Counted from the stretch's first letter, positions 20,651-32,524 are shown. The stretch is 64,000 nucleotides of DNA from Paragyromitra xinjiangensis (GCA_038503065.1 JBCAMK010000001.1:2418001-2482000), one strand, 5' to 3'. The notes: generated from the letters alone by a model not told the origin. Program-made: numbers and translations.

Positions 20651-21510
20651 TCACTCAACATCCTCCTCCTCAAACCCCCTCCCACCCCCTCCCTTCTCCG
20701 CCGTCAACTCTGGCACCCACCCCTTAGGCCTCTCACTCCCCCTAACAACAAACCCACAAACCGCCATCTCCACCTTCTCCACACAAGTCCTCATAACCCC
20801 CATCTTCTTCCCCACCTCCTTCCCCAACAACCCACCCCCGGAACTATCCAACGACTCAAACTGCATCCTCAACTCCCTCAAATCCCTCAACATCTTCCCC
20901 ACATCCCCCCTCATCGCAATCATCGTAATCCCAAACCTCATAATCTCCCCCACAAGATCAAACACCCCAAGTACATAATCCCCCGGCGACACCTCAACCA
21001 ACCCACGCAGCGACTCCTGCACCTCACTCAACGGTATCAGCGTTCCATGGAGGAGATAATGATGGAACGAAACCGCCTCAATGTACTCCTGAACACCACC
21101 CGATATCTGCCGTGCATACCGGTGGGTTGAGAGGCCCTGTAGATCCGGCGCGATAGAGGCGAAGAGGTGGTGGATCTGGGCATGTCGGGTTTGGTATTCT
21201 CGGTCTAGAGCTGGAGGGAGAGGGGAGAGTGGGATGCGGGCTCTGTGAGGGTGTTAGAGTTGTTGTGGAGGGGGAGGGGAGATGGTACCGTTGGAGGGTG
21301 AAGATCCTGAAGTAGCTGTTAGAATGGAGTTAGGTGGGGGGAGTGGTGAGGGTACATTTTTTTGCTGAGGGCTGTTATGTCGCGTGAGGCTTTGATTATG
21401 CGTTCGCGACGGTCGTGGTGTTCGTCGAGGTCGTCGCGGAAGTGTGTGAATACTGGGAGGTAGGGGTTGGAGGGGGTGGGGGTGGTGGTTGTCATTGTGG
21501 TGGTTGTCAT
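20651..21510 (-). CDS. Translin-associated factor X (TRAX) family protein
   Basis: A 254-residue all-helical protein of the translin/TRAX family. Exons are 21510-21356, 21306-21289 and 21242-20651; the middle exon is only 18 nt. Joined sequence gives FTHFRDDLDEHHDRRERIIK, ASRDITALSKKMIFTLQRAR, YARQISGGVQEYIEAVSFHH and a C-terminal helix rich in acidic and Met residues. In animals and some fungi TRAX pairs with translin to form C3PO, a nuclease complex acting on small RNAs and tRNA fragments. The RERIIKASRDIT segment supports TRAX rather than translin. The translin partner is not in this window. Divergent from ARL2, convergent with SOD1. Confidence 0.88.
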
Positions 21511-21892
21511 TTTGGTGGGTGGTGGAGGTTGTGGTTTAGAGGTGTGAGGTTATCGTGATGCTGCCAAGGCTTGGTGGGGCGGGATTGTGGATGCGGGTGT
21601 TTGACGTCCCCGCGTTCATGCATGGGTTTGGGGCGTCAAGATTAGATTGGGGCTTTAGGTATTCCTCAATTGAGTTTTTTTCGCCCAGAGGATCCAAGTA
21701 ATTAAACTCTATTCCGTCTGCCTATCACAGATAGAGAAATGATTTTATAAACACCAATCCCCACCTCTCACCAAACAAGTGAAACCCCAGAATCCTTGGC
21801 TGGCCCGTGCGTAACCTAACCATAGAGGCTCTATCAACACCCCCATGTAACCTCATAACCCACCCCCAACCAAACCCCCCACACAACCAAAG
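21511..21892. promoter_or_regulatory. Divergent promoter of TRAX and ARL2 genes
   Basis: 382 bp between the start codons. A C- and A-rich, G-poor leader precedes the ARL2 ATG on the plus strand. No specific site claimed. Confidence 0.45.
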
Positions 21893-22760
21893 ATGCTATC
21901 GATCCTCCGAAAAGCGCAGCTAAAAGACAAGGAGATGAGAGTGTTGATGCTAGGTCTCGACAATGCGGGGAAAACCACCATCGTGAAGCATGTCATGGAA
22001 GAGGATGTCAACACTGTCAGTCCGACATTGGGCTTCATTATCAAGACGATTGATTATAAGGGGTAGGGGAAACCTCTTGATCTTGGGTTCGCTTATAGTG
22101 TGTGTAGCTGATGGTGGGTAGTTATAAGCTTAATATCTGTGAGTAGAGAAAGAGACCATTGGTAGAGGTCCTAGGTCAGTGCTGACGTATATGGGATATG
22201 GAAGGGGATGTTGGTGGCCAGAAGACGCTGCGTAGTTATTGGCGGAATTACTTCGAGAAGACTGATTCGTTGATTTGGGTTGTGGATGCTACTGATAGGT
22301 TCCGGTTGGAGGACTGTGCAGTGGAGCTTCACGGGTTACTTCAAGAAGAGGTATTCCTATATCCCTACCCATGTACCTCACTAAAGAAACAAATATGGAT
22401 ACCTTATTAACTGTTCCGGTAGCGGCTACTCGGGGCAAGTCTGCTCGTCTTTGCAAATAAGACGGATGTCGCTGGGTGTATGACAGATGATGAAATACGA
22501 AAGGTAAGCAAGATTAAAGCCAGGCCCTCTACAGAATGTTCTACTTTATACATCCTCCTCTCACTTCCCTCTATCATTGCGCATCTTCCCCTTGAGCCCA
22601 CACTGCTCTTATTAACGCGAGAAATAAGGGCCTCCAACTCGACGATATCAAAACACACAAATGGACAATATTTCCATGCAGCGCCATGACAGGCAGGAAT
22701 CTCAAGGAAGGATTAGACTGGGTGGTGAAAGACGCTCAGGAAAGGCTTTTCCTGTACTAA
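21893..22760 (+). CDS. ADP-ribosylation factor-like GTPase ARL2
   Basis: A 181-residue small GTPase, orthologue of Arl2/Cin4/Alp41, which works with tubulin cofactors in tubulin folding. Five exons: 21893-22062, 22122-22138, 22205-22350, 22423-22503 and 22629-22760. G motifs are [16 protein letters not shown] (P-loop), TLGFI (switch I Thr), [19 protein letters not shown] (switch II, completed only by joining a 17-nt exon), FANKTDV (NKxD) and CSAMTG (SA). The N-terminus [16 protein letters not shown] lacks Gly2, so it is not myristoylated, as is characteristic of Arl2. The C-terminus ends QERLFLY. Confidence 0.94.
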
Positions 22761-22993
22761 ATACCCAACACATTGAAGAGGAATATATCTTCGGTTCCTG
22801 AAACATCTGGTCGTACGCCTGCTTAGAAATCACCAACTACATGTAGGACACAGTAACTCCAAACATTCATTTATTTGTGATTCCAATCCCGAACGATATC
22901 AAAACCCACAAAACGTAACAGAAGCTCCAAACAACCGAGGAAGAGGAAGTGAGAAAAAGAAAACATCAATCTAGGTAGACACTACTTTTGGTT

Positions 22994-24853
22994 TTAGGAA
23001 CCCATATGGAACCTTTCCATGAAGCCCTGTGTCCTTCCCGGACCAACCCATCCCTGGCCTCCCTGACTGCCAGCTCCGGGGGGAAGACTCTGCCCGCCCT
23101 TTGGTCCCCGTACTTCAAGGCCGGCACGGATGATGTTCATTCTCATCAACCTCATTCGGGCGGTACGTTCGTAGTTCTGCGCCATGGCCAGTGTATCGCG
23201 GTGGACCGCCGTACGGAGGTTCGTTTCCTTTGCAGTGAGAAGCTAGAGAAAATTTAGGATGTTAGCCCTATAAACACACAACTCTTTATGAATTTCAGAC
23301 ATACCCTATTCTTGGTGTCAATCCTCGCCTCGAGAGCTCCCCTCCCAATCATCCCCACCAACTCCTTCTCCAGCGTCTTCTCGTCAGTTACAAACGCTTC
23401 CGCCATACTTGCCAATGTCACGCATGAGAAGGGAATAAAGTATTGCACGATTCCCTTGCTCCTAATCAGCTCATAGAGCTTATTGACATGTTTGTACAGG
23501 TGGATATCTAGATGGTAGTCGTTCTTATATTCCTCTAGAATCTGCAAACAACTCGAGTATTTCGCTGTATAGAAATACGAGATCGCTTTTCTCATTTGCG
23601 GTTCCAGCTCCAAGAAGTTCCGGAAATCATTGTTGTCGAGCACCTCCCTCTTCAACTGTGACCTCTCCATGCTTGCCAGTGCGCAAAGCCCACCGTAGAT
23701 CGCCACATCGTTTGAAGAGATGACATCATTATAAGAAGAGCCCAATGTGGGAGGACACTCCAAAAAGCTCTTTGCAGCCTCTCGGAAGGCGCCAGACGCA
23801 AGCTGAGTGAGGCCCATAGCAACGCACAGCTTCGGCTTCAGTGCTTCCTCCTCCTCAGCTGAGCGGGAGAGGTTTCGGATCTTAACGATGTGCGACTGAA
23901 CAGACATGTAGTTCCCTTGCTCAATACAAACACGGATGATCTGGAGTGACATATCAAGGATGTGTTTTGGGGCCGTACAAAAGTCTCGCATACGGGAGTA
24001 GGACTTGAAGGCGTTGACAAGGTCCCCAGAGGCGTAGTAGTGATTTCCAAGCTCCTCGTGACCCATCTATTTTAAATTAGCCCACTCTGTTAGAATTACC
24101 TCAACTCAAATTCCGCTAGAATGATGTCGTACCCTGATGCTCTCTTTGATGAGATTGTGCTTATAGCTCTTCAAATCTGCTTCAGTCTTCTCCGTGCTAC
24201 TTGCAACCCTGCGGCTCGTCTTATCTACCCACTCCTCGTCCATAATCGCGTCTGCATCATCGGGAGCAACTCGACGGATACTCTCGACAGCAATCTTGTA
24301 GCGTGGCACATCGGATGTCTGCTTCAAGGCTTTGAGAGCTAGTTTGAGAGCTTCGACGCAGAGAGGAGGAGAGTGTAGCCCGATATGGAGGAGCCTTTCG
24401 ACTTGGGTTCGGCCTAGGAAAGATAGAAATTAGCTTACAGGATTTAAAGTAGCGAGAAATGAAGGATAACATACCGGTATAATTGGAGATGTAGCTTTCA
24501 AGGTCAAACTTGGGTGGTTCTGGCGGGGTCAGTCAGCAGTTTGTCCTAGGGACGGATTAAAATAACTAACCAGGAACAATCAGAGCGCTCTCTGTTTTAC
24601 GCTGCAGAAAGAATGCATGGACGGGGCCCGGCATGGCAGTCATAGTGGGATAGCGGCTGGTAGGATTTTGGTAGTGATACTCAGATGGTGGGGGAAGCCA
24701 TAGATCCCAGGGTTGAGGCTCATAATAGACGAGGCTTTGCGTGGCGGTGCTGCCGTATGCTTCAGCCACGTCGTCGTCGTCATCATAGCCCATCACTCGA
24801 GTAGGACAGGAGAAGCTAGAGCCATGAGGGCTGTCAATTGGAGGGCTCTCCAT
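22994..24853 (-). CDS. csnA: COP9 signalosome subunit 1
   Basis: A 539-residue PCI-domain protein, subunit 1 of the COP9 signalosome, which removes Nedd8 from cullins and so controls SCF ligases. Five exons: 24853-24571, 24519-24475, 24413-24133, 24066-23305 and 23242-22994. After an acidic Pro-rich N-terminus, helical repeats follow (KFDLESYISNYTG, RTQVERLLHIGLHS, MGHEELGNHYYASGDLVNAF). The PCI region includes FIPFSCVTLASMAEAF and LVGMIGRGALEARIDTKNR. The C-terminal exon gives NLRTAVHRDTLAMAQNYERT and a Gly-rich tail. The acidic DDDDD run near residue 25 and the Gly/Pro tail are outside the fold. It is convergent with ARL2. Confidence 0.92.
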
Positions 24854-26401
24854 GAGAGGATACTGATGAATTGAAAGCGTAGATGGCGTTGAGATGGATT
24901 GAGAGAGAGAGAGAAAGAGAGAAAGAGAACAGAGACGGAGTGGGTTATGCTGGGTTATGCTGGGTCTCGTGCCGCTATCGGGCTACAGAATTCGTAGAGC
25001 TGAGTAGAGTTCAAGCTCATGCATGATTGCTAGCGTATAAACTTTTGGGAGGCTAGGAGGTGAGTTAGATTCTATCAAAGTTGCTGATTGGCTATGATTG
25101 TGACTAGAGTCAAGAATTACAGAAAAATGGGCTGGCTCATCCACCTTGTCACAGGAAATGCCAGTTACATACATACTCAGAGAGTCTCCCATAGTGAAGG
25201 AAGGTCACCGTTCAAACGCATGCCCACAGAACTGCCTACAGTAATTCGAAGTAGTGTCGTCTATATACACAATCAGGGTGATCTACACGTATTACGGCGT
25301 CAATTGCAGCGAAGTTCTGAGATTCGGTATACTTCCTCAAAGTAGGATGGCAGCTAAGTATCATGATATTATGGTTAGTGACTCTATTGTAGTTTAACTA
25401 ACGGAGCATATTATGGTCTGCTTTGCTACTACAACAACGGGATGTGCAGTTCAATCTCACCAAAGCATTTTATGGTGTCTTCCTAGACATTCGCTTAGTT
25501 GTTATAATGTCACCACCCCCGGTATCTATATACCGTAAGGTCTTCTAGAACTGGGGTTGATACAAACCTCACAAACCATCGATGACTCTTATACAAATCA
25601 TGTTTCGATTATACGCTACATATAACGATTTATTATTATCCCCGCCATCAAGCCCATAGACTCATCGGGCCCAGCACTACGATGGCTTAGCAACGCCCGA
25701 ATAAACCATGGGAAAAATAAAACGTATAAGCACCCGTCGCTTGTACACTTAGAGCCTATATGTAGCTTTCAGCGCCTGGGTTTGGAAAGATTCAATAACG
25801 TGTGGCGGTAACTTTTACTGTTCCAGTTAGCCTCGTGCCTAGCCCATACTGCGCAGCAGCCTCAGGCGGTAGGGGGTGGGAACGGGCCTATGTTCTAGTG
25901 TATATCGCATTTTATTAGTCCCAAACCATCGCCAACACCAGCGATAATCATCCCAGACACAGTATCTTCACTCGTCAAACGCGATACCGACCCGACTTCC
26001 TCTAGTGGTATTATCAAAGGTGATATATCTAAAATAACTATTGGGATAATTACTACTCTTACTTCTATCCTCGGCCTTTTCTCGGGTTGGAAACGGTGGA
26101 AGGATCGAGAGAAAAGGTAAGTCTTCCTGCCACTCACATTCCAAGCTGTGTGCATGTAGCTTTTAGGTTTCTGTTCGTAATAGGCTATACTTGAGTGTTT
26201 CCTAGAAAATTCTAGTGCTTTTTCAGATAGATTGTTTGAAACTAGGGAACTTCGATTGATATCAAAAAACCGCCAAAACCGCGAAGAGGTATCACAACCA
26301 TCTTAACCAGAAGAGAATTAAAAATAAACCCATTAAATCCACCACGATTGCCCATCACATGCTCGCTCAAAAAGAAAAGAACTCGACATCCACCCCTTGA
26401 A
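24854..26401. other. Intergenic upstream of CSN1, with short repeats and a possible exon remnant
   Basis: Next to the CSN1 start is a GA-tract (24899-24930), read as CT on the gene's strand. It is followed by tandem TGGGTTATGC units (24941-24966). At 25920-26121 (+) an open stretch encodes Ser/Pro-rich sequence, then a hydrophobic segment KITIGIITTLTSILGLFSGW and a basic KRWKDREKR ending at a GTAAGT. It looks like one exon of a lost membrane protein, but no partner exons were found. Confidence 0.4.
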
Positions 26402-26998
26402 CTAACTCTTGTTCTCTGCAAACAGCTCCCCATAACTTCCCACACACTTCTTATGTGCTGATAACGCCGTCCCTTTCGAAAGCCATCCAATCCCCCATAC
26501 CAGATCGCACTTCAACTCTTCCTCAACCACTGTCTGCCCCCCTTCCTGCTCCCTCAAGCACCTCACCTTCCTGACAAGCACCTGCTTCCACCTCTTCGCC
26601 TCCGGATTCGCAAGAATCTCCGCATACCCGACATTGTCCCCCGCAGTCCCAGCATCAGGTGCAGCAAACCACCCGTTTAGTGGAAACGACGACTTGAATA
26701 TCCCAAAGAAGAAGGACACCGTCTCGACATACGTAAAGTGCGTTCTCGTCCCATTTGCAGGCTTATCCTCACCCGGTAGCCAGATCTCTGGAAACGCTGC
26801 CACAGAGGGGGTAGACGTGTGAGATTCAGGAGGGAAATGGACAGGCTCGGTACGGACGTAGGCGAAGTTTGAGGCAATGGGGTTTTTAAGGAGAACAGCG
26901 GATGTAGCTTCAGCAGACGTAGAGAGGAGGGTAGCGTGCGTCGTAGGGAGAGCGTGGGGAAGTGTGCACGAGCATTTGGTGGTGAAGTCTGTCCGCAT
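26402..26998 (-). CDS. Uncharacterised protein, 198 residues
   Basis: An intronless ORF starting at the ATG at 26998 (MRTDFTTKCSCTLPHALPTT) and ending ELFAENKS. Composition is that of a globular soluble protein with no signal peptide or membrane helix. Segments such as THFTYVETVSFFFGIFKSSF and DNVGYAEILANPEAKRWKQV look conserved in style but I do not recognise the family. Both sides are gene-poor. It may be a lineage-specific gene or a diverged member of a known fold. The frame is clean and base composition is higher in GC than the flanks, which supports it being coding. Confidence 0.6.
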   Translation of the reverse strand: MRTDFTTKCSCTLPHALPTTHATLLSTSAEATSAVLLKNPIASNFAYVRTEPVHFPPESHTSTPSVAAFPEIWLPGEDKPANGTRTHFTYVETVSFFFGIFKSSFPLNGWFAAPDAGTAGDNVGYAEILANPEAKRWKQVLVRKVRCLREQEGGQTVVEEELKCDLVWGIGWLSKGTALSAHKKCVGSYGELFAENKS

Positions 26999-29900
26999 TT
27001 TTGCTTAACCTTTTACGTTTCCGAGTCTTTGAAGTTGTATGTATGTGATACCGAGGGAATAAGCTTCTGGGCTTACTGTAAGCTGGAGAGATGGTGTCGT
27101 ATCTAACCGGGTCCAGATCAGGGTTAGGGGTTTTCTAAGATTGTTTTCCTAATATAGAACTTCCTCTCCGACCTTGTAATCGACCAATTAGCTTACCCGT
27201 CGATTAATTTACTAGGGTAATTGCGTAGGGTTGAGTGCGGCGCTATCGTGTGGGACCATAGAATGACCTTCTACTGCCTCTCAAGACGGACGGACACTGA
27301 GACACCACCCCACCATGAACCTTCCTTTAGGCATACACCAAAAAAATTATTCATGAGAGACTGCAAATTCATCCCCACACTCATCCCCACATTGATCCCC
27401 ATCTATCAGCCCTCATTCATTGTTTGAGAATCCCTTCGATCTCTACCTCCTGCCCGCTATGGCCAGCTTCATTATCTCTCTGCAGCAAGACATGACGCTG
27501 GCATATATGGCTCCGCACTCTATTTCCCTACAGCAGCAGCTAAGCCTAAACCCGGGACTTTAGCGAACAAAATCGGTTTTGAATTGGCTGTTCGTCCAAA
27601 TATTAATCACCTAGGAGTTGTTGATGGAGTCTGAAGAACCAAAGAAGTACTCTATAAATTGAAGCCTGCCCCCTCGTTAGGCACCGCTAGAAGTCAAACA
27701 TCAACTCCTGAGAACCTCTGGATCGAGAAGAAGAGGCCATCACTATTGAGTTCCGCTAATAATATGTAGCCTCCATTGGCATTCCATACCTTTATCTAAC
27801 GAGTTGGCATTAAGGCAAACCCTATCTTACGGTTCATGGCCTTAGCTCTCAGTTGACGAACGCCAGGGTTCAAAATCAAATATCTCCGGATATCTCCCCA
27901 GCATACAAGCTATTCCAGCAAAGTTTAACAATACACCAAGGAACTCATTCTACCCACTAAACAGCAGAGAAAACCTCTCTAGCCACAACCATATGCTTTA
28001 GCCCCAAACCTCGATAGGCTTATCCGCACATTAGGGTAGAAAAGGCATCTACTTTCTCTCGAATAACTCATTCACACCCGCTCTATTGGTATCTTACACA
28101 AAGGCCAGGAATCACGAGAAACATTCTTCTTTCATTACATTTACCAACTCTAACCCTTTCTTCTCTTTCCCACTCATTACCTCGCCACTTATCTGCTAGG
28201 AACGCTCGTTCGAGCAATAAGGGCCCGCGTGGAAAGCTCCACAGGAGAAATTCACCTCCCGAAAAACTTAAACCAAATGGTATAAGCGAGAGATAGCCGA
28301 CCACCAGAGTATTTTCAATGGAGATTATTCCTCCTAAGGCTTCTAAACCATTCTCACGAATATCACAGAAGAGGCCCCGGTAAAGGAGAAATAGGATTAT
28401 TCAATAACATCACTTTCTCCTCTTATGATGCTGACGCGCTCCATTGTGGTGATCGCCCCCTACAAGAAGTACAGACAGTTGGTGCGCTGTATCGAGCGGA
28501 GTTCAAAGCACATTACGAAATTCGTTGCTCAAAAGGGCTACACGATCAAAATGGTATTCCCTTTTGTCATGGTGACAAAAGATACCGATAGAGGCTCAGA
28601 TGACGGAAAATTCGCCGTTGAAGGGAGGCGCTTTCCTACAGAAGAATCAAGCGCTCCGCCAATATGAGGACAATACTCACTATTGCACCTGAATACTGAT
28701 ATCTATGTTTAACAGCCACAGAAGTACAAAAGGCTACACGAACGAGAAATTGCCGGGATCCTGTTACTTCTAAGCCCTACCGCACTAGTGGTACTAGCGG
28801 TACTGGTTTATTAGGCGGGGACGGACTAGAGACCTTGGATCTAGGTCATTTTAGACGTATCCTAGACCCCAAAAAACCATATCCAGGCTAAAGAACGGTC
28901 AAGAAGAGTAGGATTTCATTAAAAAACCGAGAACCTCAAGTTATTAGATCGCCTACCGCCAACTGTTAGCACACTCAGTCATTTAAACCGGCAGATGATA
29001 CGCAGCGAACCGTAACATGGATTCTGTTTCGCGTGGGCTTTAGAGCCCTGACATGGTATGAGCTAGTGCTATTTAGTAAACTAGACTAGGCCGGGGACGA
29101 ACCAGACAGCTCGATGCTCTTTAGCAACAATATTAATCAACATCAATCAACACACCGATTTCCTATATACATTGATTGGTAAATTGGCCTGTTCAGGTAC
29201 GTCGTTAAAGTGTTTAGATGGTGTTAATGGTTTGCGGATCTTTGGCTAATTATCATTTCACCTATTCCCTATTCAGAAGCTGCAGTGTCCCTGCACATCA
29301 TGAAAGGCGAAGACACCACACTATGCGCAAACCACTACACAACGGTCCTCCTAGGGATTATTGGCCTGACAGTATTCAGAAACACCACACAGGATTCTAG
29401 TGCCTAGGCCTAGGCCTGCTAAGCCCCCGAGATACCTCTGCTTTGAGGAAACACAATATTGGCTTGACAGCATGGACCGTCAAATCATTATCCACACCGA
29501 TCATAAGAACCTAGGACACTTTATTTATGATTGACGACCACGCAGCTATCGACAAACATACCTAGTGGAGTTCAAGGCAGATATTTCAAAGGGAACTCAG
29601 TTGCTATAGCCGCGGCTCTAGAGGGCAATATAAAATGACTAGAATTCATTCCTGGACTCAACCAAATACAGGCTGTACATACAATATTTGACCTTGCACC
29701 CACGACCTAGACTTCTCTCTATCTATTTCCTCCTTCCCCTCTCCTGTTTCCTCCCCTACTCTTCAATCCACTAGCACTACTTTTTACCAACTTCCGGAGC
29801 TTGGAATTAATGCAGCGTAATATTGCTGTTCAAACTCAGCTTAGTCAGACTTTTTCTCGTTTTTTGGATGTACATAGAATATATAAATACCTATTGAGGC

Positions 29901-30754
29901 TGTCATCAATTACTATTCGGGCAAAATAACTGGTATACGTAACCACCAACCTAAGTAGTAACAAACGAAAACTCATTTAGTACTAATGACTTCGTCGTTT
30001 ATTCACGGTGGTTAAAAACATGACGATTTTAAGTCAGTTTGTCGTTTATTAGTCGTTTATCTAACACTCATAGAGCGGGTGGACATGATACTGGGAAACC
30101 AGGGCTTATCGTGGCTATTCTTCTAGAAACCAGATCGTCAATCAATCTCCTTGCTCATTTTCTTACGAAAATATTCACTTCCACCTGTGACAGCTTGAAA
30201 CGGCTCGAATTATGTCTTTGTGAATTTGAGGATATGGCAGGCTAGAATCTAGATATCTACATTCATGATAGGGCATATGGTCTAAATGTATATCCCTACA
30301 AGCTATGAGCCCTTAGGGTGCTTTTCTTTAGATTTAAAGTCCCTATGCTAGCATGTAAAGGAACAAGTATCGCGATATGCTAGGTTTTGCTCACGATAGC
30401 CTTTGCTGCATGCGATAAAATATCATGATATAAGTTGTAAATAAGAATTTGTAGACTCCAAATCCGCAGGCGAAGCACATCTTCCAAGGCGATAGATTAA
30501 ATCCAGGGTACCAGTGTAATTTCCACTTTGTGCAGAAGCAACATGTAATTCTTGTGGTACCTAGCTTAAGCGAGCGACACCCCAGCAGGTTAGAGCCCAA
30601 GCGGCTTCCTCCGACCGTTGAAGATCCATTTCGCTAACCACTTTCACTACCGTAACTAACATCTCGCCCACCCCACTATCAAATCAAACCGTTCCACAAA
30701 ACCAAGCACCCACCTCGCAGCTCCATCACCTATTAACTCGGCGACACCAAAAAA
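26999..30754. other. Transposon-decay desert
   Basis: About 3.7 kb of AT-rich, stop-filled sequence. The recognisable part is a Ty3/gypsy RNase H remnant near 29437-29622. A short plus-strand frame at 28425-28667 may be an older retroelement piece but is unassigned. No intact LTR pair was identified by eye. Confidence 0.55.
29437..29622 (+). pseudogene. Ty3/gypsy retrotransposon RNase H remnant
   Basis: One frame reads QYWLDSMDRQIIIHTDHKNL, then GHFI, a stop, and SYRQTYLVEFKADISKGTQ. The TDHKNL core followed by an R/Y-rich segment and LVEF is the pattern of the RNase H domain of Ty3/gypsy reverse transcriptases. It is broken by a stop and has no intact reverse transcriptase or integrase around it. 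Confidence 0.65.
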
Positions 30755-31982
30755 ATGGCTCTGAACAGAGTTGGCGGCGAGAACCTCTACATTACCGGGT
30801 AAGCAGCATTTCCACGCTTCGCAAAGCTCTGCCACTAACCTCATGCCACCACGGTTCCCTTAGAATGTACGCTCTCCACGGCCGCAAAGCCCTCGCAGAA
30901 GCTGGAATAACCCATGTAGTCTCAGTGCTGCGACTCCCTCTCGACAAAGCTCTCTTTGAGAACTTCAAGCACACGATCATTGAAGTAGACGACGTTTCGG
31001 ATGAGAACATGCTAGAACACTTCGCAGCTAGCAACAAATTTATCTCCGAGGCTTTACAATCCGGGGGCTCTGTGTTGATCCATTGGTTTGTGGGCTGTTT
31101 CGTCGTCTATGGTTGTTGGTCACTGACTCCTACAGCGCCATGGGGAAATCTCGATCTGCTACTATACTCACGGCGTACCTCATGGCTACTCGTCGTATTG
31201 CGCCAAATCTCGCACTGGGACTCATAACGCGTGCACGGCCTATGGTGGAGCCGAACGAAGGGTTTATGAAGCAGCTTGAACTCTACCATGAGATGGAGTA
31301 CGCTGCTGTTGTTGAAGACCACCCTATCTACCAGCGGTGGATATACCTACAAGATGTCGAGATGAGTAATGCTGCTGGGAGAGCACCAGAGCGAGTACAC
31401 TTCCGGGATGCTGAAGCCGAGGTGGGGAAAATAACGCAGTTGATGGAAGGGGAAACACCTGCGGAGAAAGGCGAGATTGAATTACGGTGTAAGAAGTGTC
31501 GGTATGTATTTCTTTCGCTTTGCAGTACTCGTGTTCTCGTGACGTTTTTAAAACGGGCTGCTTCTACATCCTATATAAAATAGGAAGACTCAGGGCAGTT
31601 TGTATGGTATGCAGACCTGGCCCATTTTAAAAACGTCGTGAGAATACGAGTAGTGGGGGGTCTTTGGCTGATCTTTTTTTGTTGGGATAGACGTACGTTG
31701 GCGACGTCGGCGTCGTTGACTCCGCATATTCCAAAGCCGGCACAACCTCCGATGTCGCAAGCACCGCGACAGCAGTGCTCGCATCATTTTATTGAGCCGC
31801 TGTTGTGGATGAAACCAGAGCTGTCGAGAGGAGAGGTTGCTGGGAAGTTGGAGTGTCCGAAGTGTAAGTCGAAGGTGGGGACCTATGCTTGGCAGGGTTT
31901 GAAGTGTTCCTGTGGGGATTGGGTAGTTCCTGGGATTAGTGTAGCGAGGGGGAAGGTGGATGAGGTTAGGGTAAAGATATGA
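30755..31982 (+). CDS. YVH1: Dual-specificity phosphatase Yvh1 (DUSP12)
   Basis: A 307-residue phosphatase needed for late 60S ribosome maturation (Mrt4 release) in yeast. Four exons: 30755-30798, 30864-31085, 31136-31501 and 31691-31982. Joining exons 2 and 3 creates the catalytic HCAMGKSRS loop; unspliced, the frame reads HW and the active site is lost. The upstream Asp loop is in the IIEVDDVSDENMLEHF region. The C-terminal zinc-binding domain reads LRCKKCRRTLAT, CSHHFIEPLLWM, LECPKCKSKVGTYAW and CSCGDWVVPGISV. Intron 3 contains a foldback element (31526-31652). Convergent with the cystinosin-like gene. Confidence 0.93.
31526..31652. repeat. Foldback/MITE-like element inside YVH1 intron 3
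   Basis: Arms of about 32 bp: the left starts TACTCGTGTTCTCGTGACGT and the right, read on the minus strand, starts TACTCGTATTCTCACGACGT. Both continue TTTTAAAA-GGG, with only a few mismatches. The outermost bases are TA on each side, as for a Tc1/mariner-type TA insertion. The whole is 127 bp and lies within a 189-nt intron. Confidence 0.75.
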
Positions 31983-32524
31983 TCTGGGCTGTGCTTCAAG
32001 CACGCAATTTGGCTGGTTTTTTAGAGGATGGTGAAGATGTAAATTGGACTCGTTAAGCCTTAGCATAGGGAGATACGGTCCGATTTAGTACTGTCCTGCG
32101 AGCTGTCCAAGGCCGCTTTTGGGCCAAAGTTTGATCTGCACACAGTTCCGTCTGCTGAAGCCATATGACAGCTCATAATCGAGTTGTGGGGTAGCAGCGG
32201 GACCAACCCATCTCGCATCACCCCACATTTAGCTGATGGACCACACACGAGTGATGAATTATGAGCGATGATTTGCGTTTCTACTGCTAGATACCAATTT
32301 CCAGTCTTCTGGTGGCGCTTTCGAGTGCTATCTCCCAAATATTAACTTTACAGTACTTCTCATTAAAACTTGTATCCCATGTCCCCCCACCCAGCAAACA
32401 AAACCCACAGTAACAATCTATGTCTACTACAGACACCCAAAACCAAACCCAATAACACCGCGAAAGCAAAGCCAATCTTCACCCATTTACCTATATCTTG
32501 TTCGCCAGATCTATGCTATCTCAT
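31983..32524. other. Convergent intergenic region
   Basis: Between the stop codons of YVH1 (+) and the cystinosin-like gene (-). Expected to hold 3' UTRs; no coding or RNA gene signal seen. Confidence 0.5.

Noticed and set aside
23186..23305. Apparent one-base frameshift at the last CSN1 junction
   Set aside because: It came from miscounting one base; with exact positions the splice from 23305 to 23242 keeps frame and gives a conserved C-terminus.
31083..31227. YVH1 seeming to lack its catalytic cysteine (frame reads HW)
   Set aside because: A 50-nt intron interrupts the loop; splicing restores HCAMGKSRS.
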